From the NCBI GenBank assembly GCA_035632215.1, contig DASQHF010000101.1, positions 1 through 16,717 on the forward strand: 16,717 nucleotides of DNA, given 5' to 3'. This DNA is from CAIYRG01 sp035632215 (GTDB lineage: Bacteria > Pseudomonadota > Alphaproteobacteria > Micropepsales > Micropepsaceae). Positions 1-8,028 of this stretch are shown piece by piece (the stretch's first letter is position 1; each line of letters begins with the position of its first letter). A program made the translations under genes and the position numbers. A model generated the notes under the pieces. That model did no database searches. It had not been told where the DNA came from and saw only the letters and a program-made list of their open reading frames with translations.

Positions 1-1413
1 AAGCGCGGCATCATCAAGGTCGTGAAGATGAAGGACGCGGTTGCCGTCGTCGCCGACAACACCTGGCGTGCAATGGAAGGCTTGCGCTCGCTCAAGATCG
101 GCTGGGACTTCGGTCCCGCGGGCTCGAGCGACAGCGCACAGCACAAGGCGATGTATCGCGAGACGTTGACCGAGCCGATGGTGCAGGCGCGCCATGACGG
201 CGATGCACCCGCGGCGCTCGAGAAGGCCGGCAAGATCATCGAAGCCTCCTATGAAGTGCCGCATCTTGCACACGCTCCGATGGAGCCGCTGAACGCGACT
301 GCGCATTTGCAAGCAGATCGCCTCGACGTCTGGATGGGCACGCAGTCGGCGCTCAGCACGCTCCAGCAAGGGGCCGAGGCCTCGGGCCTGAAACAGGAGC
401 AGGTCTACATTCATAACGCGTATCTAGGCGGCGGCTTCGGCCGGCGCTCCAAGAACGATGAGATGGTGCAGGCGATCGCGATCTCGAAAGAGGTCGGGCG
501 GCCGGTGAAGCTCACATGGAGCCGCGAGCAGGACATCCGCGGTGACCGTTATCGGCCTCAAGCGGCGGCAAAATTCCGTGCCGCGCTCGGACCGGACGGC
601 ATGCCGCAAGTTATCGATGCGCGCGTCGCGGTCGGCTCCATCAACCGTTCGCTCGGACGGCCCGCGGAAAACGGGCTCGAGGGCCAGGCGGTCGATGGCA
701 TCGCCAACTCCGGCTACAAGATCCCGAACTTCTATGTTGGCGGCGTGATGAAGAACACGCATCTGCCCGTCAACTTCTGGCGTTCGGTCGGCGGTTCACA
801 GAACTGCTTCTTCTTCGAAAGCTTCATCGACGAGCTCGCACATGCGGCGGGCAAGGACCCGTACCAATTCCGCCGGGCAATGGTCGATCGCGTCGACTTC
901 GTCGGCGTGCTCGAGAAGCTGCACGAGATGAGCAATTGGGATCAGAAGCTGCCCAAGGGGCGGGGCCGCGGCATTGCGGTCGCGGAGAACCACGGCTCGG
1001 TCGTCGGCACGGTCGCGGAAGTGACCGTAGATAACCAGAACAAGATCCGCGTCAACCGCATGGTCGTCGCCGTCGACTGCTACCACGTAGTCAACCCGAA
1101 GATCATCGAGGCGCAGATGCAATCGGGCGCCATGTTCGGAATGACCGCTGCGATGTATGGCGAGAACACGGTGAAGAATGGTCAAGTGCAGGAGCTGAAC
1201 TTCGATAAGTATCAGATCTTGCGCATGGCCGACGCGCCGATGGTCGAAGTCTATCTCGTGCCTTCCGGCGGCAAGAAATGGGGCGGCATCGGCGAGTGCG
1301 GGACGGCGACTATCGCGCCCGCGATCACTAACGCGATCTTCGCCGCGACAGGAAAGCGCGTCCGCGAGCTCCCGTTGAAGAACGTCAAGCTCGAACAGCT
1401 CGCCAGCCTGTAA
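1..1413 (+). CDS. Molybdopterin-binding (large) subunit of a xanthine dehydrogenase-family hydroxylase, isoquinoline 1-oxidoreductase beta-like; 5' end missing
   Basis: The frame is open from base 1, so this is the C-terminal 470 codons of a protein whose family is usually over 700 residues. It would be the molybdenum-cofactor subunit of a two-subunit hydroxylase that oxidises N-heterocycles or aldehydes, paired with a small 2Fe-2S subunit not in the window. Visible marks are a VWMGTQSAL segment, the glycine-rich LGGGFGRRSKND loop, a WSREQDIRGDRYRP segment, and the C-terminal GGIGECGTATIAPAI stretch. In this family that last stretch carries the catalytic glutamate, followed by NAIFAATGKRVRELPL. 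The more usual sequence there is GEPGVPP, so GECGTAT is a slight variant. The assignment to the IorB-like branch rests on these motifs; the substrate cannot be read from sequence. The gene is closed by an intrinsic terminator. Confidence 0.93.
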   Translation, partial: KRGIIKVVKMKDAVAVVADNTWRAMEGLRSLKIGWDFGPAGSSDSAQHKAMYRETLTEPMVQARHDGDAPAALEKAGKIIEASYEVPHLAHAPMEPLNATAHLQADRLDVWMGTQSALSTLQQGAEASGLKQEQVYIHNAYLGGGFGRRSKNDEMVQAIAISKEVGRPVKLTWSREQDIRGDRYRPQAAAKFRAALGPDGMPQVIDARVAVGSINRSLGRPAENGLEGQAVDGIANSGYKIPNFYVGGVMKNTHLPVNFWRSVGGSQNCFFFESFIDELAHAAGKDPYQFRRAMVDRVDFVGVLEKLHEMSNWDQKLPKGRGRGIAVAENHGSVVGTVAEVTVDNQNKIRVNRMVVAVDCYHVVNPKIIEAQMQSGAMFGMTAAMYGENTVKNGQVQELNFDKYQILRMADAPMVEVYLVPSGGKKWGGIGECGTATIAPAITNAIFAATGKRVRELPLKNVKLEQLASL

Positions 1414-1436
1414 GCTGCGCTGAAACTCGTTACCCC

Positions 1437-1475
1437 AAGGCCCTCATCCTCCACCGGATGGGGGCCTTCGGTTTT
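1437..1475 (+). terminator. Intrinsic terminator after the molybdenum hydroxylase gene
   Basis: A 13-bp stem pairs 1437-1449 with 1456-1468, with one G-T wobble and a 6-nt loop (1450-1455). TTTT follows at 1472-1475. It lies 24 nt after the stop codon and separates this gene from the rlpA transcription unit. Confidence 0.88.
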
Positions 1476-1569
1476 CTGCGAGGGCCTGAATCAACTCCGC
1501 GCCAGCGGCGGAGAAACGGGTTGAGAGGCTTCGACGAATTGGACTAACTTCCGTCCAGATTCTGTAACA

Positions 1570-2607
1570 ATGCTGCGGTTGTCGCAGTTTGGGGGCGAGC
1601 CCTTGAGTTATCGGGTCGTCGGCGTAGCCGTGATGATCGCGGCCGTGGGTCTTAGCGCCTGCGGCACCACCAAAACCGCGAGCCTGCCGCCACCAGATGC
1701 CTCCCGCATCCCGGGGCCCGGCATGATACCGGTGCCGATGGTGCCAGCTATCGTCGTGCCGCATCCGGTGTACAAGGTCGGCAATCCCTACGAAGTCGAC
1801 GGCATGTGGTACTACCCGCGCGAACAGCCCGGCTATGACGAAACCGGCATCGCCTCCTGGTACGGCTCCATGTACCACGGGATGCTCACCGCCGATGGGG
1901 AGGTTTTCGACCTCAACGCGGTGACCGGCGCCCATCCAACCCTTCCGTTGCCCGCTAACGTCCGTGTGACCAATCTCGAGAACGGCCGCTCGATCGTGGT
2001 GCGGGTGAACGACCGCGGCCCCTTCGTCAACGGCCGCATCCTCGACCTCTCCGAACACGCCGCCGACCTTTTGGGCTTCAAGGACCGGGGGACAGCGCGC
2101 GTCCGGGTCACGCTTATGGGCCGTGCCGACCTCTACGGCCCGGGACTGGCTCCGCCGACCCAAGAAACCCCGCCCGAGGTGGCTCTGGCCGTTCCGGCGG
2201 CACCAACGGCCCAGGTGACCACCTCCGAGCTGCCTCCCGTCGCGGGGACCAGAGTTGTTGCGCCGCCGATGATGGCAGCAAGCCTTCCCCGGCCGCTTCA
2301 GCAGGATGTTGCCACCGTAAAAGCCGAGCTTCCGGACGGAAAAGTCACCCTTGTGGCCGTGCCGGCGACAACGGCCATCTACGTTCAGGCGGGGGCTTTC
2401 ACCTCGCCCACGAATGCTGGGCAGGTCGCAGCGCGACTCGCAGGATTGGGCGCGCGCGTCTCACCAGCCTTGAAAGACGGCAAGCGGCTCTATCGGGTCC
2501 GGATCGGGCCTTTCCAGGCCGTCGGCGATGCGGATGCCGCGATGGCGCGAGTGCATGCGCTTGGCCACAATGACGTCGAGATCGTCGTTGATTCTGCCTC
2601 AAGTTGA
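1570..2607 (+). CDS. rlpA: RlpA-like septal ring lytic transglycosylase, lipoprotein with SPOR domain
   Basis: RlpA proteins are outer-membrane lipoproteins that cleave naked glycan strands at the septum and are brought there by a SPOR domain. The N-terminus has a hydrophobic stretch ending in the lipobox LSAC (Cys about residue 31). A double-psi beta-barrel domain follows at about 90-180, with GIASWYGSMYHGMLTADGE and VRVNDRGPFVNGRILDLS; the latter holds the catalytic-type Asp. After a Pro/Ala-rich linker, a SPOR domain runs from about 272 to the end (YVQAGAFTSPTNAGQVAARL, YRVRIGPF). The first ATG is at 1570. An in-frame TTG at 1603 follows GGGGGCGAG and would leave a shorter, more typical lipoprotein leader, so the start is uncertain. 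The gene stands directly before a D,D-carboxypeptidase, as it commonly does in Rhizobiales. Confidence 0.93.
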   Translation: MLRLSQFGGEPLSYRVVGVAVMIAAVGLSACGTTKTASLPPPDASRIPGPGMIPVPMVPAIVVPHPVYKVGNPYEVDGMWYYPREQPGYDETGIASWYGSMYHGMLTADGEVFDLNAVTGAHPTLPLPANVRVTNLENGRSIVVRVNDRGPFVNGRILDLSEHAADLLGFKDRGTARVRVTLMGRADLYGPGLAPPTQETPPEVALAVPAAPTAQVTTSELPPVAGTRVVAPPMMAASLPRPLQQDVATVKAELPDGKVTLVAVPATTAIYVQAGAFTSPTNAGQVAARLAGLGARVSPALKDGKRLYRVRIGPFQAVGDADAAMARVHALGHNDVEIVVDSASS

Positions 2608-2683
2608 GGAAATCGAAAGAAGCGGGACGCTAATCAGGTCCTGCCTGCGTTTTATGGACTGACAGCGACCCGGGGAGGGCCAG

Positions 2684-3844
2684 ATGAAATTCATTGGATC
2701 CGCACGTTTCTTTGCCGGCGCCGCGCTGGCGGGACTGTTCGGCTTCTCTCACGTCGCGAATGCGGAGATCCTCACGCCCGCCAGGCAGGCGATGATCTAC
2801 GACTACGACGTCGGCGAGGTGTTGTTCTGCAAGTCTTGCCAGGAGCCGATGCCGCCGTCCTCAATGAGCAAGCTCATGACCGTCGAGCTCGTCTTCCAGC
2901 GTCTGAAGGACGGCCGTCTGAAGCCCGAGTCCACCATGCACGTCTCCGAGACCGCGTGGCGCCAGGGACAAAAAGACAACGAGTCCAAGATGTGGGTGGC
3001 GATCAACTCCGATGTCAGCGTCGATGATCTCTTGAAGGGCATCATCGTGCAGTCGGGCGGCGACGCTTGCGTCGTCGTGGCCGAGGCGCTTGGCGGTTCG
3101 GAAAGCGGCTTCGCCGAAATGGAGAACGCCCGCGCCAAAGAGCTCGGGCTCACGCATTCGCATTTTGTCAATTCGAGCGGCCTTCCCGATCCCGGCCAAT
3201 ACATGTCGGCGGAGGATCTCGTGAAGCTCTCCGCGCACATCATCGAGGAATATCCCGAGCACTATCCCTATTTCGCGATGAAGGATTTCACCTGGAGTAA
3301 GATCCACCAGGACAACCGCAACACGCTTGTCAACGACAACATCGGCGTCGATGGCCTGAAAACCGGCCATACGGACGCTGGCGGCTACGGGATAATCGCC
3401 TCCGCGCTGCGCGACGGGCGCCGCCTCATTGTCATCATCAACGGCATGGTGAGCGAGAAGACGCGCATCGCCGAAGCCCGCCGCTTGCTCGACATCGGCT
3501 ACCGCGAATTCAAGGACTACAAGCTGTTCCAGCCGAACGACGTCATCGCGGAAGCCAACATCTGGGGTGGCGCGAAGACCAAAGTGGCGCTGAAAGTGGC
3601 GCAGCCTCTGAACGTTCTCATTCCCGTGGACTCGCGGCGCGACATGAAAGTCACGCTTAAATATGACATGCCCTTGAAAGCCCCAATCGCCGCGGGCCAG
3701 CAACTGGGCACGATCACGGTCACCGTGCCGGGCAAGCCCGACAAGGTGGTACCCGCGGTGGCCGCCGAATCCGTGCAGTCGACAGGCATCTTCGATCATA
3801 TGATGATGGGCCTGCAGATGCTGGTGTTCGGCAACAAGGCTTGA
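2684..3844 (+). CDS. D-alanyl-D-alanine carboxypeptidase (penicillin-binding protein, peptidase family S11)
   Basis: The enzyme removes the terminal D-Ala from peptidoglycan pentapeptides in the periplasm, trimming cross-linking. It has a Sec signal peptide ending near VANA (residue 27). The acyl-serine motif SMSK is at 60-63 and the KTG triad at 226-228 in DGLKTGHTDAGGYG. The middle SxN motif is altered: residues 124-126 read SGG (context IVQSGGDAC), where PBP5-type enzymes have SGN. A C-terminal beta-rich domain of about 110 residues follows. At 386 residues the length is normal for the family. The start ATG is preceded by GGGGAGGG. The last base of the stop codon is the first base of the tmk ATG, so the two are translationally coupled. 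The exact paralogue (dacA/C/F type) cannot be fixed. Confidence 0.92.
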   Translation: MKFIGSARFFAGAALAGLFGFSHVANAEILTPARQAMIYDYDVGEVLFCKSCQEPMPPSSMSKLMTVELVFQRLKDGRLKPESTMHVSETAWRQGQKDNESKMWVAINSDVSVDDLLKGIIVQSGGDACVVVAEALGGSESGFAEMENARAKELGLTHSHFVNSSGLPDPGQYMSAEDLVKLSAHIIEEYPEHYPYFAMKDFTWSKIHQDNRNTLVNDNIGVDGLKTGHTDAGGYGIIASALRDGRRLIVIINGMVSEKTRIAEARRLLDIGYREFKDYKLFQPNDVIAEANIWGGAKTKVALKVAQPLNVLIPVDSRRDMKVTLKYDMPLKAPIAAGQQLGTITVTVPGKPDKVVPAVAAESVQSTGIFDHMMMGLQMLVFGNKA

Positions 3845-4479
3845 TGGCGGGATCGCGCGGGAAGTTCATTACGTTTGAAGGCGGCGAGGGCGCGGGGAAA
3901 TCCACCCAGGCGCGCTTGCTCAAAGCTGCTCTCGAGGCCCGCGGCAAGGACGCCGTGCTGACGCGCGAGCCGGGCGGAACGCCCGCTGCCGAAGAGATTC
4001 GCAAGTTGCTGGTCGAGGGTGCGCCGGAACGCTGGACGCCCCTATCGGAGACCCTCCTTTTCCTCGCCGCGCGCGCCGATCACGTCGCGCGCCTAATCGA
4101 GCCTGCGCTCGAGAGAGGCCAGTGGGTTATCTCCGATCGCTTTTCCGACTCCACCATCGTCTATCAGGGGATCGCGCGCGGGCTCGGCACCAACAAGGTC
4201 GAACGCTTGTCGGCCGCCGTGCTCGGCGGCTTCGCGCCCGATTTGACGCTGGTGCTCGACGTCGATCCGCGCAAAGGCCTCGCGCGCGCCGGCAAACGCG
4301 GCGCGGACGAGAACCGCTTTGAACGTTTTGACGAACGCTTTCACAACGAGCTGATCTCGGGTTTCCGTGCCATCGCCGCGGCCGAACCAAGGCGCTGCAC
4401 GGTCATCAATGGCGAGGGATCGACCGATGACGTTGCCGCCGCGATCTGGCGCGTGGTCGAGGAGCGTCTTTGCCCGTGA
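3844..4479 (+). CDS. tmk: Thymidylate kinase
   Basis: Phosphorylates dTMP to dTDP with ATP in the cytoplasm, a required step of dTTP synthesis. The P-loop is FEGGEGAGKST at about residues 11-21, followed by the TREPGGTP dTMP-binding segment, the DRFSDSTIVYQG motif near residue 97, and a Lys/Arg-rich LID region (AGKRGADENRFERF). The length of 211 residues is standard. The ATG at 3844 overlaps the preceding TGA by one base; an in-frame TTG one codon upstream is less likely. The 3' end overlaps holB by up to 10 bases. The carboxypeptidase-tmk-holB order is typical of Alphaproteobacteria. Confidence 0.96.
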   Translation: MAGSRGKFITFEGGEGAGKSTQARLLKAALEARGKDAVLTREPGGTPAAEEIRKLLVEGAPERWTPLSETLLFLAARADHVARLIEPALERGQWVISDRFSDSTIVYQGIARGLGTNKVERLSAAVLGGFAPDLTLVLDVDPRKGLARAGKRGADENRFERFDERFHNELISGFRAIAAAEPRRCTVINGEGSTDDVAAAIWRVVEERLCP

Positions 4480-5516
4480 GCGCGCGTGATGAGGACGACG
4501 AACCCGATCGCGTCAAGGGTCAGAGCCATCCACGCGAAACCTACGAGCTCATCGGTCAGAACACCGCTTTGCAGCGGGCGGCGCGCGCAATCCGGAGCGG
4601 TCGGCCGCCGCAAGCCTGGCTGATCTCGGGCCCACCCGGAACGGGAAAAGCGACGCTCGCCTATCGCATCGCGCGTTATGTGCTGCGTTATGGCGCCACG
4701 TCGGAGGGGCCCGATGATCTCGCGGTCGCGCCGAAGGACCCTGTGTCGCGGCAGATCGAGGCTGAAGCTTATCCCGGCCTTCTCGTGCTGAAGCGCCGGC
4801 GCGACGACAAGGGCAAGCTCAAGACCGTCATCAATGTCGACGAAATCCGGCGGCTTGGCCCCTTCTTCGGGCTCACCTCGGGCGCGGGCAGTTGGCGCGT
4901 CGCGATCATCGACCCCGCGGACGAGATGAACGACAACGCCGCGAACGCGCTCTTGAAAGTTCTCGAGGAGCCGCCGCCGCGCGGACTTCTCATGCTCGTC
5001 AGTCACGCGCCGGGCCGGCTCCTCCCGACCATCCGCTCCCGTTGCCAGCGCCTCGACTTGAAGCCGCTCGATGAATCGCTTGTCGTCGAAAGGCTCGCCG
5101 TGCTCATCCCCGATACTGCGGCGGAAGATCGCGAATCTTTGGCGCGCCTGTCCGAAGGTTCGCTGGGCTTAGCACTTCGGCTTGCAGGCGAAGACGGACT
5201 GAAGCTTGCGCGCGACGCGGAAAGCCTGCTCGAAGCACGAGGGGCTCCGGATATTTCGCAGATCCTCTCGCTCGCCGAGCGGGTCGCGCGGGTACAGGAC
5301 GGCCTCGATCATTTCGGCGAATTCCTCGCCCAGGCGATATCGCGGCGCATCCGTGCCCGCGCACAAAAGGGCGAGAGCGACAGGCACGCGATCACGCTTT
5401 GGGAAGAGATGCACGCGCTCTATGACCGCGCCTCAGGGATTCACATGGAACCCCGTCAGACCGTGATCGCCTCGGCGCTGAAAGTTGCGGAGGCGCGCCG
5501 GCGCGGCACGATATAG
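4476..5516 (+). CDS. holB: DNA polymerase III, delta' subunit
   Basis: Delta' is the rigid stator of the clamp loader that opens the beta sliding clamp during replication. The AAA+ fold is clear: the Walker A region LISGPPGTGKATLAYRIARY lies near residues 50-68, and the segment VAIIDPADEMNDNAANALLKVLEEPP is the typical delta' sensor/Walker B region. It is followed by LMLVSHAPGRLLPTIRSRCQRL, which carries the SRC motif of clamp-loader subunits. A helical C-terminal collar domain completes about 346 residues. GTG at 4476 overlaps the tmk stop by four bases (GTGA). A TTG at 4470 is better spaced from the GGAG at 4461-4464, so the start is uncertain by two codons. Confidence 0.94.
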   Translation: MSARDEDDEPDRVKGQSHPRETYELIGQNTALQRAARAIRSGRPPQAWLISGPPGTGKATLAYRIARYVLRYGATSEGPDDLAVAPKDPVSRQIEAEAYPGLLVLKRRRDDKGKLKTVINVDEIRRLGPFFGLTSGAGSWRVAIIDPADEMNDNAANALLKVLEEPPPRGLLMLVSHAPGRLLPTIRSRCQRLDLKPLDESLVVERLAVLIPDTAAEDRESLARLSEGSLGLALRLAGEDGLKLARDAESLLEARGAPDISQILSLAERVARVQDGLDHFGEFLAQAISRRIRARAQKGESDRHAITLWEEMHALYDRASGIHMEPRQTVIASALKVAEARRRGTI

Positions 5517-5524
5517 GAATCGAT

Positions 5525-6595
5525 ATGAAGACGGCTCTCGTCCGGGCTGAAGCCTTCTGCGCCCGCTTCGGATTGCGCGTTCCGATCCTGCTCGCGCCGA
5601 TGGCCGGAGTCCCTGCGCCGGCGCTCTCGGTCGCGGTCGGCAACGCCGGCGGGATGGGGGCCTGCGGGGTGCTGATGATGAAGCCCGAAGAAATCATCGG
5701 CTGGGCGAAGGACGTACGGGCGGCGAGCAACGGTGCATTTCAGCTCAACAACTGGATTCCCGATCCGCCGCCCATTCGCGATGCGGCGCAGGAGGCGCGC
5801 GTGCGGGACTTTCTGTCCGGCTGGGGCCCGTCGGTTCCTCCGGAAGCCGGTGATGCGGCAACGCCCGATTTCGCGGCGCAATGCGAGGCTGTGCTTGCAG
5901 CGGGACCGCCGGTTGTCTCTTCCATCATGGGTCTTTATCCGCCCGAATTCGTGGCGAAATTGAAGGCCCGCGGCATCCAATGGTTTGCGACGGTGTCGAC
6001 GGTGAAAGAAGCACGTGCGGCGGAAGCTGCGGGCGCGGATGCGATCGTCGCGCAAGGATCGGAGGCGGGAGGGCATCGCGCCGCGTTCGAGGCTTCGACA
6101 GCCGAGCGCGAGCTGGTCGGCTTGTTCGCGCTACTCCCCGCAATCGCCGATGCCGTGCGAGTCCCCGTGATCGCGACGGGTGGCGTTGCGGATGCGCGCG
6201 GTGTCGCTGCGGCGCTGACGCTCGGCGCAAGCGCGGTGCAGATCGGTTCGGCTTTTTTGCGTACTCCTGAAGCGAAGATCCATCCGGCCTGGGCGGAAGC
6301 GCTCGGACGGACCACGCCGGAAGAGACCATGGTGAGCCGCGTTTTCAGCGGCCGGCCCGGCCGCAGCATTGCGACCGATTATGTTCGCGCGGCAACGGCG
6401 CCCGATGCGCCTCAGCCCGCGCCCTATCCGGTGCAGCGCGGATTGACTGCACCGATGCGGACCGACGCGCTCAAAAACGGCGATCTTCGGCGTATGCAGG
6501 CTTGGGCCGGCCAATCTGCGGCTCTAGCCGTCGCGGAACCCGCAGCCGACATGGTCGCGCGGCTGTGGTCGGGGGCCGAAGCGCTGCTCGTCTGA
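5525..6595 (+). CDS. Nitronate monooxygenase-family FMN enzyme
   Basis: The family (older name 2-nitropropane dioxygenase) uses FMN to oxidise alkyl nitronates such as propionate 3-nitronate, though many members have other or unknown roles. A TIM-barrel pattern is seen: APMAGVPAPALSVAVGNAGGMG near 24-45 at the flavin face, QGSEAGGHRA at about 177-186 with the conserved His (about 184), and IATGGVADARGVAAALTLGA plus VQIGSAFLRTPEA for phosphate binding. The length of 356 residues is normal. It starts 8 nt after holB and has AGGA upstream, so it probably shares that transcript. In related genomes metG is expected here; this gene is the first of a different block. The physiological substrate is not deducible. 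Confidence 0.88.
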   Translation: MKTALVRAEAFCARFGLRVPILLAPMAGVPAPALSVAVGNAGGMGACGVLMMKPEEIIGWAKDVRAASNGAFQLNNWIPDPPPIRDAAQEARVRDFLSGWGPSVPPEAGDAATPDFAAQCEAVLAAGPPVVSSIMGLYPPEFVAKLKARGIQWFATVSTVKEARAAEAAGADAIVAQGSEAGGHRAAFEASTAERELVGLFALLPAIADAVRVPVIATGGVADARGVAAALTLGASAVQIGSAFLRTPEAKIHPAWAEALGRTTPEETMVSRVFSGRPGRSIATDYVRAATAPDAPQPAPYPVQRGLTAPMRTDALKNGDLRRMQAWAGQSAALAVAEPAADMVARLWSGAEALLV

Positions 6596-6656
6596 CCACA
6601 ATTTAGCGAAAGTTTTACCCCAATCGCGTCAAATTGCCGCGGTGAGATGGTCCGGG

Positions 6657-7319
6657 ATGGAACACGGCATGGCTCACACGAATGACGTGTGGTGGCGCCC
6701 CGAAGGGCGCAGTCCCTTCGCGCTCGATCCGGCGAAGCCGCGCACGCCCCAGATAGTGTCGGCGATTCTCCAGTTCGGCGTCATCTTTGGAGGTCCCGCG
6801 CTCGGATTGTTCGCGATCGCGCATTACCCCCCGCTTGTCGAAGACCGCATCATCTATTTCGACGGCATCGCGAGCATCTCGCTGTGCTTCTCTTTGAGCT
6901 TTCTCTTGTTCTCCGACAAGAGCTTCCCAAAGGGTATGCCGATGAGCATGAAGCTTGTCTTTCGTGCGGGCTTCGGTCTGTGCATGACGTTTCTGCTCTT
7001 AGGAATCGGCGGCATCGCGAATGGGTATAGGACGCCCATCATCGAGCGGCCTGCGGCTGTCGTCGCCAAGCACGAGACGCTCCAGCGCGATCCCGCACAC
7101 CGGGCGCACTATGTCGCTGTTCGCGCTTGGTCGGGATCCAAGACCGTCGTGGAGCTCGACGCGTCGCGCGAGGTCTACGATCGCCTCAACGTGCCGGTGA
7201 CGGCCATCGACACGCCGGAAGAAGTGCTCGAGAGGATGCCCGATGACGCGCAAGTCGAGCTGTCGGTCGGTCAGGGACGGCTTGGCCTGGAATGGCTGAA
7301 GGCGATCTCGCTGCCCTGA
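6657..7319 (+). CDS. Membrane protein of unknown function with three predicted helices and a C-terminal soluble domain
   Basis: I do not recognise a named family. After a hydrophilic N-terminus (WWRPEGRSPFALDP), three hydrophobic segments are visible at about 33-55, 68-86 and 101-122, counted from the ATG at 6657. A soluble region of about 95 residues follows (from about 126), ending GRLGLEWLKAISLP. Possible starts are GTG 6642, ATG 6657 and ATG 6669; none has a convincing ribosome site. The gene ends 4 nt before the convergent 3-hydroxyanthranilate dioxygenase gene, so the two have little room for separate terminators. Coding character is supported by uninterrupted frame and GC-rich third positions. 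The topology is inferred by eye. Confidence 0.75.
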   Translation: MEHGMAHTNDVWWRPEGRSPFALDPAKPRTPQIVSAILQFGVIFGGPALGLFAIAHYPPLVEDRIIYFDGIASISLCFSLSFLLFSDKSFPKGMPMSMKLVFRAGFGLCMTFLLLGIGGIANGYRTPIIERPAAVVAKHETLQRDPAHRAHYVAVRAWSGSKTVVELDASREVYDRLNVPVTAIDTPEEVLERMPDDAQVELSVGQGRLGLEWLKAISLP

Positions 7320-7323
7320 CGGT

Positions 7324-7881
7324 TTATTGCGCTTGCAGGAAGCTCAAGCGCTCGGCGACGGCGGCCTGGGGAAACACATAGCCGCAGCTCTTGCAGGTCC
7401 GTTGTTTCTCGTCGGCGTTGAAGGCTTCGTACATCTTCAAGACTTGCTGCGTGAAGTCGCCCTGGGCGATGGTGTGCCAGAGCACCTTTTCGTCGCACTT
7501 TTCGCAGAACCAGAGGAAGGATTCCTTCTCGTCCGCCTTGCGCTTGCGCTCGATGACAAGGCCCCAGGTGCCGGGTCCTCGCCGCGGTGAATGCGGAAGA
7601 TTACCCGGACAAAGGAATATCTCGCCTTCGCGGATCTTCACGACTTCGCGTCGCGCGCCTTCCGGTTTCAGATGCAGCTCGATGTCGCCTTCGATCTGAT
7701 AGAAAAACTCCTCGCCGGGCTCGAGATGGAAGTCGAGCCGCGCGTTCGGCCCCGCCAAGACCATGACGATGAATTCCCTTTCGTGCAGGAGCACGCGGTT
7801 GGTCTTATAGGGCGGATTGAAGAGGTGACGGTTCTCTTCTATCCAGCGCTTGACGGCGATCGCGGAAAAAATCGGCGGCAT
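7324..7881 (-). CDS. nbaC: 3-hydroxyanthranilate 3,4-dioxygenase
   Basis: This Fe(II) cupin enzyme opens the ring of 3-hydroxyanthranilate to 2-amino-3-carboxymuconate semialdehyde in the kynurenine route to NAD or in anthranilate/2-nitrobenzoate breakdown. The catalytic iron ligands are visible as His52 and Glu58 in DFHLEPGEEFFYQ and His97 in LPHSP. The bacterial-type second, rubredoxin-like iron site is complete: C126-x2-C129 (CEKC) and C163-x2-C166 (CKSC). The length (185 residues) and cysteine spacing match bacterial HAAO closely. The ATG follows AGGAAC. No other kynurenine-pathway gene is in the window. The upstream gap holds a palindromic repeat. Confidence 0.95.
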   Translation of the reverse strand: MPPIFSAIAVKRWIEENRHLFNPPYKTNRVLLHEREFIVMVLAGPNARLDFHLEPGEEFFYQIEGDIELHLKPEGARREVVKIREGEIFLCPGNLPHSPRRGPGTWGLVIERKRKADEKESFLWFCEKCDEKVLWHTIAQGDFTQQVLKMYEAFNADEKQRTCKSCGYVFPQAAVAERLSFLQAQ

Positions 7882-7911
7882 AGTTCCTAGTTTCGCCGTA
7901 GCAAAAATAGC

Positions 7912-8021
7912 TTGTCATCCCCGGCGAGCCGAGCGAAGCGAGGCGAGGGAAGGGGATCCAGACGCGTCTGGGTTCCCTTCCCCTTGCGATGCTGACGCAT
8001 CGCTTCGGCCGGGAATGACAA
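7912..8021. repeat. Palindromic intergenic repeat element of about 110 bp
   Basis: The ends are inverted copies: TTGTCATCCCCGGC at 7912-7925 and GCCGGGAATGACAA at 8008-8021, with one mismatch in 14. The middle holds a second palindrome centred at 7964/7965, in which 7947-7964 and 7965-7982 pair at 16 of 18 positions. The structure could fold into a long hairpin in either strand. Its layout matches dispersed palindromic elements known from Rhizobiales genomes. It fills most of the 147-nt gap between the exported VOC gene and the dioxygenase gene, both on the minus strand. Confidence 0.85.
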
Positions 8022-8028
8022 CAGTATT

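Noticed and set aside
2861..3799. Minus-strand open frame (312 codons) opposite the carboxypeptidase
   Set aside because: It is antisense to a clear penicillin-binding protein and has a His/Val/Asp-rich sequence without any domain.
5525..7881. Nitronate monooxygenase plus 3-hydroxyanthranilate dioxygenase as a nitroaromatic degradation cluster
   Set aside because: The genes are on opposite strands and in different units. No nitroreductase, mutase or ring-cleavage follow-up enzyme is present, and nitronate enzymes do not act on nitroarenes.
7912..8021. CRISPR-like or phage attachment repeat
   Set aside because: There is a single palindromic unit with no spacers and no integrase or tRNA nearby; it fits a dispersed palindromic element better.
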